From positions 1 to 6,605 of the forward strand of contig SVQJ01000100.1 in the NCBI GenBank assembly GCA_015065395.1: a DNA stretch of 6,605 bases, read 5' to 3'. Below the pieces are notes generated by a model. It saw nothing but the letters and a program-made list of their open reading frames with translations, was not told where the DNA came from and ran no database searches. Shown in pieces: positions 1-5,209 of this stretch. Positions within the stretch are counted from its first letter, which is position 1. Each line of letters starts with the position of its first letter. The DNA comes from Oscillospiraceae bacterium (GTDB lineage Bacteria; Bacillota; Clostridia; Oscillospirales; CAG-272). Position numbers and translations under genes: made by a program.

Positions 1-155
1 CTCGATTCCGAAGCGAAAAGCCGTGCGAGCCTCTCTGCCGAACCCACCGCCGCCGCGTGATGAATTATGATCTTCTTAATTTTCTCCTTTCGTGTTCCCC
101 AATGGTTGGTGGAAGGAGAAGGTATGTATTTTTTTGCAAGCGCAGAATTACTCAT
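1..155 (-). CDS. N-acetylmuramoyl-L-alanine amidase (endolysin), N-terminal part, cut by window edge
   Basis: The first 51 codons plus two bases are visible and the rest lies beyond the left edge. After a short lead (MSNSALAKKYIPSP) the protein reads KIKKIIIHHAA at residues 25-35. This is the first beta strand of the Amidase_2/T7-lysozyme fold, where the first His of the 'IHH' motif (H32) is normally a zinc ligand. It is followed by an SAERLARLFASES-like helix, and ERLARLFAS fits the family pattern in which a helix ending in F-A-S precedes the active site. Such enzymes cut the amide bond between N-acetylmuramic acid and L-alanine in peptidoglycan and release phage progeny once the holin opens the membrane. 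No signal peptide is seen, as expected for a holin-dependent endolysin. The ATG lies 10 bases after the holin stop and has an AGAGGTG ribosome binding site. The remaining zinc ligands and any cell-wall-binding domain cannot be checked here. The start is well supported and the family call is likely. Confidence 0.85.
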   Translation of the reverse strand, partial: MSNSALAKKYIPSPSTNHWGTRKEKIKKIIIHHAAAVGSAERLARLFASES

Positions 156-159
156 GGTA

Positions 160-166
160 CACCTCT
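160..166 (-). promoter_or_regulatory. Ribosome binding site of the amidase, overlapping the holin stop codon
   Basis: On the minus strand the sequence reads TGAGAGGTGTACCATG. AGAGGTG is the Shine-Dalgarno match and shares its first base with the final A of the holin stop TGA. It lies 4 bases before the amidase ATG. Such an overlap suggests translational coupling of holin and endolysin. Confidence 0.75.
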
Positions 167-369
167 CAGAATGAATTTTTATCAGTTGGATTATTGACGA
201 TGCCAAAAGCAACGAGAACGGGTAGGAGCACGTTCATAAAGCTGTCAACGGTATCAGAAAGATCTATCCCCGCAATTTCCTTTGTGCAGAAAACAACAAG
301 GGATGCGAGTGAGAGCCACAGTGCCCATGACTTGAATCTGGGTGCTATTTTTTTAACAAAATTCTTCAT
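166..369 (-). CDS. Small phage holin, phi-LC3-like (two membrane helices)
   Basis: This 67-residue protein has a short basic N-terminus (MKNFVKKIAPRFKS). A hydrophobic helix follows at about residues 14-30 (WALWLSLASLVVF), then a polar loop (KEIAGIDLSDTVD) and a second hydrophobic helix at about 41-58 (FMNVLLPVLVAFGIV). The end reads GIVNNPTDKNSF. Size, two-helix layout and a 'GIVN(D/N)PT' ending are hallmarks of the phi-LC3 type holin family of Gram-positive phages. Holins assemble in the inner membrane and form lesions at a set time so that the endolysin reaches the cell wall. The start has an AAGGAG ribosome binding site 6 bases upstream, and the gene begins 14 bases after the Tad2-like gene and ends 10 bases before the amidase. 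The immediate amidase neighbour strongly supports the call. The C-terminal tail is short after the second helix, which is common in this group. Confidence 0.87.
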   Translation of the reverse strand: MKNFVKKIAPRFKSWALWLSLASLVVFCTKEIAGIDLSDTVDSFMNVLLPVLVAFGIVNNPTDKNSF

Positions 370-383
370 AATTTTCTCCTTTC

Positions 384-914
384 TTAATCAACAAGGATCC
401 AGTCCTCGCAGAGCATATCACTCTGGCTTGCAAGCCATCCGGTGAGAATAGCATTTCTTCCTGTGCTGTCGTGGGTATACATACAGATAGTGCCGAGAGC
501 GAGGATATTTTCGCCGTTCGTTTCAATGCATTCAATAAGCATAGGATCTCTGCACCATTCTTTCTTTATGATTGCCTCAGGCTTAAGCCAGAGGTACATA
601 CCTTTGCCGTTCCAGCCTTTTCTTGCAACCTTAAAGCCGCGCTTCAGGAACTTGAGTGCATCTCCGAAACTGAATGTAGCAGTACCGCCGAGGATAGGCG
701 TGTTATCCTTATCAGCAATGATCCATTCATCTGACATGATGTTGCCGAGAGTATATGAAAGACGTTTGCTCTCTCTGATTTCAAGCACGTTTCCTTCCTT
801 TGTGTGCATATAGATGCTGTCGGTGTCAGCATCATATACCCAGTACCCGCCCCAGTTGGGAAGCTTAATTTTTGCCCCCTGCTTCATAAGCTCAAAAGCT
901 TCAATAAATTTCAT
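384..914 (-). CDS. Tandem DUF2829/Tad2-family protein (putative anti-Thoeris signal sponge)
   Basis: This 176-residue soluble protein is made of two related copies. Copy 1 spans about residues 3-67 (FIEAFELMKQGAKIKLPNW ... NIMSDEWIIAD). Copy 2 spans about 83-176 (FGDALKFLKRGFKVARKGW ... DMLCEDWILVD). Copy 2 carries the recognisable DUF2829 signature: an N-terminal helix ending in a basic 'KVARKGWNGKGM' turn and a C-terminal GWLASQSDMLCEDW motif. DUF2829 proteins include Tad2, which in known cases oligomerises and sequesters the cyclic ADP-ribose isomers made by Thoeris TIR proteins; some members also bind CBASS cyclic nucleotides. Known single-domain Tad2 proteins are about half this length, so this may be a fused dimer. 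Copy 1 keeps the frame of the fold but lacks the ASQ motif and has a shorter middle. Binding activity is inferred from family only. The start has AAGGAGA 7 bases upstream. The gene sits in the lysis operon between a membrane/coiled-coil protein and the holin, so a different role in that cassette remains possible. Confidence 0.87.
   Translation of the reverse strand: MKFIEAFELMKQGAKIKLPNWGGYWVYDADTDSIYMHTKEGNVLEIRESKRLSYTLGNIMSDEWIIADKDNTPILGGTATFSFGDALKFLKRGFKVARKGWNGKGMYLWLKPEAIIKKEWCRDPMLIECIETNGENILALGTICMYTHDSTGRNAILTGWLASQSDMLCEDWILVD
387..668 (-). repeat. Tad2-like copy 2 (canonical C-terminal half)
   Basis: Residues 83-176. It contains RKGWNGKGMYLWL near its start and GWLASQSDMLCEDW near its end, the two most conserved parts of DUF2829 proteins. 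Between them lies a longer insert (about residues 113-155) with ECIETNGENILALG and THDSTGRNA. Confidence 0.8.
714..908 (-). repeat. Tad2-like copy 1 (divergent N-terminal half)
   Basis: Residues 3-67. It matches copy 2 at both ends: FIEAFELMKQGAKI aligns with FGDALKFLKRGFKV, NW with GW, and NIMSDEWIIAD with DMLCEDWILVD. The middle is a WGGYWVYDADTDSIYMH strand pair followed by an acidic/basic stretch. The GWLASQ segment present in copy 2 is missing. Confidence 0.75.
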
Positions 915-920
915 ATTCTT

Positions 921-927
921 TCTCCTT
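921..927 (-). promoter_or_regulatory. Ribosome binding site of the Tad2-like gene, overlapping the upstream stop
   Basis: AAGGAGA on the minus strand shares two bases with the TAA stop of the membrane/coiled-coil gene and lies 6 bases before the Tad2-like ATG. The arrangement suggests that the two genes are translated in a coupled way. Confidence 0.7.
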
Positions 928-1267
928 ATTTTTCGATCAAGTAATTGTTTAGCTCGTTTTTAGCTTTTTCCATTTGTTCAAGATTGTTACCGTCCAGCGC
1001 ATGATCCAGAAGTGCAATAAGCGCCCTCTGCGTCGCACGGTCACCTTTTTTGATTTCGCTCAGGCGTCTGTCGTCATTATCAAGCTTCCTCTCCACGTTT
1101 TCGAGCCTTCTCTCGAACTTCGATAGGCGTTCATCCTGCCTATCATTCGGTTCTTTTGCTTTTTTTTGCAATCCGGATACTTTCTCATATACGTTGAGCA
1201 CCAGAAGAATAAGGGTAAGAATTGCGATCACCACGGCCCATGTCAGCTGAGGATCCAGTTTATCCAT
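926..1267 (-). CDS. Small membrane protein with C-terminal coiled coil (lysis-cassette protein, function unknown)
   Basis: This 113-residue protein is of unassigned function. Residues 1-8 (MDKLDPQL) lead into one strong membrane helix at about 9-28 (TWAVVIAILTLILLVLNVY). A highly charged coiled coil follows at about 40-75 (RLSKFERRLENVERKL, DDRRLSEIKK). A C-terminal helical segment (RALIALLDHALDGNN, EQMEKAKNELNNYL) ends it. The ATG at 1267 was chosen because a 9-base perfect anti-16S match (AAGGAGGTG) lies 6 bases upstream; the frame stays open to a TTG at 1318 but no ribosome binding site precedes it. The gene follows the fibre gene and precedes the Tad2-like and holin genes. By position it could be a holin partner or lysis regulator, similar in spirit to XhlA-type proteins. 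XhlA, however, has its coiled coil first and membrane helix last, so this has the opposite order. It could equally be a membrane-anchored virion or exclusion protein. Confidence 0.85.
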   Translation of the reverse strand: MDKLDPQLTWAVVIAILTLILLVLNVYEKVSGLQKKAKEPNDRQDERLSKFERRLENVERKLDNDDRRLSEIKKGDRATQRALIALLDHALDGNNLEQMEKAKNELNNYLIEK

Positions 1268-1273
1268 CGGTTT

Positions 1274-1282
1274 CACCTCCTT
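1274..1282 (-). promoter_or_regulatory. Strong Shine-Dalgarno sequence fixing the start of the membrane/coiled-coil gene
   Basis: AAGGAGGTG on the minus strand is a 9-base match to the 16S rRNA 3' end, 6 bases before the ATG at 1267. It is the strongest ribosome binding site in the window and decides against the longer TTG-initiated reading. It sits in the only sizeable gap (58 bases), which otherwise shows no clear hairpin or promoter. Confidence 0.85.
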
Positions 1283-1325
1283 CCTTTGAGAACTATATCC
1301 CCGTTTATTACTCAGCAATCAGGCA

Positions 1326-4300
1326 TTATTCTGTTACCGTAGGTGCATACTGCTCTTTATCCTTATGATCATATACACCAAAAGCAGTCAGCAAGAAGTT
1401 TACATATACTTCTGCGCCTCTTGACATTGTGAAAGAGGACAAATAAGCTTCGGGATTTGCTTTTGTGCCATGTGTCAAAAAGGCATCCGTTATCTCAATA
1501 TTCGTTCCCTGAATACCGTATTTCGTTGCCTGTTTCTGCTCAGAGCCGTTTGTTGTTGAAAGATAAGCCATACCAAGTCTTCTATCCCATTCGGGCAGAT
1601 TGGAAGTGCGATAATCCGCAATGCCATCAGCAAGTTCATCACCGTATTTATCGTTCCAAGCATTAGATAATTTATCAATCAAACGATATGCCATATTGCA
1701 CATATGATACGTTGCAGGGGAAGACCAAATAAAGCTTGTTCCGTAAACCTCGTCGCCCTGACAGGAATGACAAGTCAAGAAGAACGCCGCATCGGTGTTG
1801 TTCTTCATAATGTTGTCTATATACTGTGTTTCAACCTCAGACAAGGGAGCTGTACCGCCGTGGCTTCTTTCGCCTATTTCAATATATCCTTCCTCGTTGG
1901 GATAAATAAAATCGACTTCAAAATTACGGTGTATTTCAACCTGATTGGCGTTTCTTACACTCTGATTTGCCACCGCATAAGGATTGCAAACAGGAAGAAC
2001 AATAATATGTGTGTTTCTTTTAAAATCAAACAAAGCAGGATTATCAGCGATTTCTTCAAGAGCATTATAAAGAGCAAATATACCGCCCCACTCCCAATGG
2101 ATACCGCTTATAATGATTGCCTTTGTTTTGGTCTCACTCCACTCTTTTTTGCCCGTTGTTCCTCTGTGCGGTTCAGGTTCACGGAAATCGTATCTGTAAA
2201 CGTGCTGTACTCCGTCCGAACACAAACCAAGGTCTGTTTTGGTGATGTAATTTGGATGCCTTGCCATAAGAGCATCATACTTTGCATAGACCGCATCAAC
2301 CGTTAATTCATCCGATGTTATTGCTGATTTTTCGATTGCAAGCTCAAATACTGGGATATTCGCATCATAGATAGGTGCGTCCCACGTTTTAATAGGCGTT
2401 GATGTTGTTATGCCCTTTTTAAGACTTGCAATGTCTGCTGAGTTCTGCGAAACTTCATTTTCGAGGTCGATAATTCTGTCCTCATAATCAGCAGGAACAA
2501 AAGCAAGTCCCGTACTTACCCAAGCATATTCGGTTACTGTTGTAGTACCGCCACTTCCACCGCCTTCTGTAATTTCTTCATTTACTGTGATAATTGTTTC
2601 ATCGGAAACGCCCATTAAAGTTGCTTTGAAGTATGCGATATTATTGTAAGACGGAACAGTCCACGAAAGTACCCCGTTTTCGTAAGTCGCAGTATCTTTG
2701 AATATGACTTGACCATTTGTTTTTGCAAAACTGCTGTCGAAGAAATATGCACAAGCATAAGCACTTCCGTCATTTGATGAAGTCGGGCGTGTAACATTGG
2801 CAATCCTAACAATGTCGCCTGCCTTAGCAGGAATAAAGCCAACGCAATCGTGAGATGCCTGTGCTTTTTCAACCGCAGAAGATGCTGAATAACGATAGCC
2901 TTTTCTATAACCGTCTTCTCCGTTGTCGCCTTTATAGTCACTACCATCGGCATTAATGGAATATGTCAACCAGTTTTTATATGACGGCTCGGTCTCGACT
3001 TCCTTTTCCGTCAGCATATACGCATATATGAAACCATCGGGAAGAACGTACATCTTTGATGTGTCGCCATTTGCGTTGAGCCATTCTGTGGACTGTGCAA
3101 ATTCAGGCTTGAGCTGACCTCTTTTGGCAAGCTCGGATGCTATGTACTCTGACCATTCGGATTGCTCATCTTCGGTGTAGTAGTCTACGCCTTTTACGGG
3201 AGTATAGCCGTCTGCTCCGTCTGCGCCTGCGGGTCCGGTTTCACCTGCAGGACCCTGTGGGCCTGTAGCTCCCGCCGGACCCGTAGCACCTCTAATACTC
3301 GTATAAGCACCGAGGTAAACATAGCTTTCGTCTACATTTGCAACTTGATAATGGTAGTATGAACGCTCAACAATGTCCCCGATAAGAACTTCATCAACGC
3401 CCGCTTCGCTCTTTACTGTTGATAGTGCAATCTTATACTTGATTGCAATTCCCGTGGGGCCTGTACCGCTTGCGCTTGTTGTAGAAGTAGTTACCTTGAG
3501 AATACCTGTACCACGCTCACCGGTATCTCCATCAAACTCTCCGCTTTCCTTTGCCTTGGTCAAAGCCGCATCAACGGCAGAGTCAAGTTCCGACTCCTTG
3601 ATATATCCGACATCATTCTCAAACGCAGATACGTTCGTGGGAACAGTAGGAATTGTAGGCTGGCCTGTAAGATCAGCATACGCGCCGCTGAAATCGCTCT
3701 TGGCGTTCCAAGAAGTCTTTTCAGCATCCGTTACCGTTCTGTGGGTAGTGTCTCCCGAAAGCTGTGAAAGCTTTGTAGGAACGGTGATAGCATCAATAAG
3801 AGCCTTGAGTACAACACCCTGAGCTGCGGAAAGAGGTTTGTTAGATACGTTGGTAGTAAGATTGTTGATAATATCGGAAACGCTAACCTTGCTTGTAGTA
3901 ATGCTATCAATAAGCGTTCTGTTTGCTTTAATATAGGCAACGAGCTCGGAAAGCTGGTCAAGGTCGGTATCAGTACTGTTTGCAATGGTATTGAGCCTTG
4001 TTGTAAGCTCGTTAATAAGAGTTCTGATATCGTTATGAGAGTCTGTCGCTGTATTGTGCGCTGATACCTTTGAATCTGCCGTTCCTTTAGGATCTGCGCC
4101 TACTTGATCGGCCGTCTGTGTAGGAGGAGTATAAGAGGAAGGGAGCGCTCCAACCTCCTCCGCCGTGTATGTAGGCTTTTCAGGCTGCTTTGCCCATTCG
4201 GGGACAGTGGGATCTGTCTCCACTGTGACTATGGGTTTTTCCTTGAAATATTCTTCAAGTGCCGCAGCAATTACTTCGGCAGTAAAATAATCCTCTCCCA

Positions 4301-5204
4301 ACACCGGAGCCATCTCTGCTATCTGCTCCTTCACCCATTTTGCGGTTAACTTTTGCGTTGCGGGGATCGTGCCGTTCTCGTCAAAGCTGTCCCATTCATA
4401 AATATCTGTTGTCTCATAAGCTACAGACCCGGTACGAATATCAACCGTGTATATAAGGCCGTCATCATTGTCGGCGCCAATGAATATCCATCGGGTACCC
4501 GGCACATTCGCTTTGCGCCAAACACAAGGGCAAACTTTGTCGCCCAAGTCCATCTGAACCGCAAACTCGATGCCCGCATTGAGGCAAGAATTCAAGGGAT
4601 CAAGCAAAGCCCTGTTTTTCTCATTTTCATCCCCGCTCTCATCATAGTAAACGGTAAAGATCCTCGCGGGAGCGCGGCCCGAGTCCGCAATCGCACCGCC
4701 CTCGCCGAATATAACGGCATTCCCGGGAACACCCTCCACCTTGCCAACCTTTGAAGCAAGCCCGCTCTCAGCCTCAAGCACCCTCGATAGGGCATCCGTC
4801 AGTGCAGAGAAGCTTTCCTGTGCCTCGATCTCCTCTGAGTCCTGCAGAACGGAATCAATCATCATAGTAAACTTCGGGCTCGTCAGTATATTACCGTCAG
4901 CCGAAGTCAGGCGAAGCTCGCACTCAACGAGCCCCGCTTCCGATGTGATCGAAGCGCCCTCTCCGTCACCGCCCCGCAGCACGTATTTAACGGTATCTCC
5001 CTCGATCACGCACGTATCGTATACCGTAGTGCCGCTTTTAAGTCGAGCATAAAGCGTAGCAATGCACCCGTCGGGGAGGGGAAGTATGTCCCCTCCCGAA
5101 ATAAAGGCAAATTCGTATGTGCGAAAACCGTTGTCTCCCACGTGCAGCCCTTCAATAGTAAACTGCCGTCCCCGTCGCCCGACGTCCAAAGTGTATTTTG
5201 CCAT
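1326..5204 (-). CDS. Baseplate/tail fibre protein: BppU-like N-terminus, collagen-like shaft, C-terminal M14 carboxypeptidase-like domain
   Basis: This 1292-residue virion protein would attach to the baseplate and contact the host surface. Residues 1-120 look like the BppU N-terminal domain (TIEGLHVGDNGFRTYEFAF, LPDGCIATLYARLKSG), the part that docks to the baseplate. Fibre linkers follow, including IFGEGGAIADSGRAP (165-179), helical stretches at 378-475 and the VTDAEKTSWNAKS and PTNVSAFENDVGYI segments (491-535). Nine Gly-X-Y triplets lie at 639-665, followed by YTPVKGVDYYTEDE, a linker common in phage fibres. Residues about 765-880 are beta-rich and may form a carbohydrate-binding sandwich. 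A GGGSGG linker (881-886) and a short coiled coil (about 907-930) lead to an M14-like domain (about 940-1280). Expected positions there are H1036, R1093, H1146 and E1237. The ATG lies 5 bases after the upstream stop, with only a distant GAGAGG upstream, so coupling is likely. A receptor-binding or cell-wall-degrading role is inferred. Confidence 0.9.
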   Translation of the reverse strand: MAKYTLDVGRRGRQFTIEGLHVGDNGFRTYEFAFISGGDILPLPDGCIATLYARLKSGTTVYDTCVIEGDTVKYVLRGGDGEGASITSEAGLVECELRLTSADGNILTSPKFTMMIDSVLQDSEEIEAQESFSALTDALSRVLEAESGLASKVGKVEGVPGNAVIFGEGGAIADSGRAPARIFTVYYDESGDENEKNRALLDPLNSCLNAGIEFAVQMDLGDKVCPCVWRKANVPGTRWIFIGADNDDGLIYTVDIRTGSVAYETTDIYEWDSFDENGTIPATQKLTAKWVKEQIAEMAPVLGEDYFTAEVIAAALEEYFKEKPIVTVETDPTVPEWAKQPEKPTYTAEEVGALPSSYTPPTQTADQVGADPKGTADSKVSAHNTATDSHNDIRTLINELTTRLNTIANSTDTDLDQLSELVAYIKANRTLIDSITTSKVSVSDIINNLTTNVSNKPLSAAQGVVLKALIDAITVPTKLSQLSGDTTHRTVTDAEKTSWNAKSDFSGAYADLTGQPTIPTVPTNVSAFENDVGYIKESELDSAVDAALTKAKESGEFDGDTGERGTGILKVTTSTTSASGTGPTGIAIKYKIALSTVKSEAGVDEVLIGDIVERSYYHYQVANVDESYVYLGAYTSIRGATGPAGATGPQGPAGETGPAGADGADGYTPVKGVDYYTEDEQSEWSEYIASELAKRGQLKPEFAQSTEWLNANGDTSKMYVLPDGFIYAYMLTEKEVETEPSYKNWLTYSINADGSDYKGDNGEDGYRKGYRYSASSAVEKAQASHDCVGFIPAKAGDIVRIANVTRPTSSNDGSAYACAYFFDSSFAKTNGQVIFKDTATYENGVLSWTVPSYNNIAYFKATLMGVSDETIITVNEEITEGGGSGGTTTVTEYAWVSTGLAFVPADYEDRIIDLENEVSQNSADIASLKKGITTSTPIKTWDAPIYDANIPVFELAIEKSAITSDELTVDAVYAKYDALMARHPNYITKTDLGLCSDGVQHVYRYDFREPEPHRGTTGKKEWSETKTKAIIISGIHWEWGGIFALYNALEEIADNPALFDFKRNTHIIVLPVCNPYAVANQSVRNANQVEIHRNFEVDFIYPNEEGYIEIGERSHGGTAPLSEVETQYIDNIMKNNTDAAFFLTCHSCQGDEVYGTSFIWSSPATYHMCNMAYRLIDKLSNAWNDKYGDELADGIADYRTSNLPEWDRRLGMAYLSTTNGSEQKQATKYGIQGTNIEITDAFLTHGTKANPEAYLSSFTMSRGAEVYVNFLLTAFGVYDHKDKEQYAPTVTE
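1365..2387 (-). other. M14 zinc-carboxypeptidase-like domain at the fibre C-terminus
   Basis: Residues about 940-1280. AIIISGIHWEWGG (1029-1041) occupies the first metal site, with H1036 and E1038. CNPYA (1073-1077) corresponds to the 'NPDG' turn. IHRNF (1091-1095) matches the substrate-binding 'NRN' motif with R1093. FFLTCHSCQG has H1146 as the third metal ligand, and GTNIEITD has E1237 at the place of the catalytic glutamate. The order and spacing fit M14 peptidases. The first motif has one residue between His and Glu instead of two. The substrate is unknown; peptidoglycan stem peptides or surface proteins are possible. Confidence 0.72.
3201..3290 (-). repeat. Collagen-like Gly-X-Y stretch in the tail fibre
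   Basis: Residues 639-668 carry Gly at every third position (GAT GPA GAT GPQ GPA GET GPA GAD GAD GYT). Phage fibres use such short stretches as trimeric triple-helical rods. A degenerate neighbour (GDTGERGTG, about 559-567) and DYKGDNGEDG (about 756-765) suggest that further glycine-rich breaks flank other domains. Confidence 0.9.
4845..5204 (-). other. BppU-like baseplate-attachment domain
   Basis: Residues 1-120 of the fibre. The pattern of a short lead, a beta-rich core with FISGGDILPLPDGCIATLYARL, an ECELRL strand and a KFTMMIDSVL strand fits the N-terminal domain of Gram-positive phage baseplate upper proteins. It is followed directly by a helical segment (SFSALTDALSRVLEAESG), also typical of these proteins. 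Confidence 0.75.
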
Positions 5205-5209
5205 AAATT

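Noticed and set aside
1268..1318. N-terminal extension of the membrane/coiled-coil protein from a TTG at 1318
   Set aside because: No ribosome binding site lies before the TTG, whereas a 9-base match sits right before the ATG at 1267. The extension would also bury that site.
1290..1318. Possible promoter in the 58-base gap (TTGCTG ... TATAGT on the minus strand)
   Set aside because: The spacing is only about 15 bases and the -35 box is poor. In an AT-rich gap this is expected by chance.
1324..1326. ATG overlapping the fibre stop (TAATG)
   Set aside because: It opens only four codons before a TGA, too short to be a gene, though it could in principle aid re-initiation.
1704..2306. A 200-codon open frame on the plus strand, opposite the M14 part of the fibre
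   Set aside because: It lies wholly antisense to a gene with clear domain content, has no good ribosome binding site and its translation shows no recognisable family. It is a shadow of the fibre gene.
3201..3290. CRISPR or tandem DNA repeat at the GGN-rich stretch
   Set aside because: The periodicity is 9 bases or less and follows Gly-X-Y codons in frame. It is a collagen-like protein repeat, not an array with spacers.
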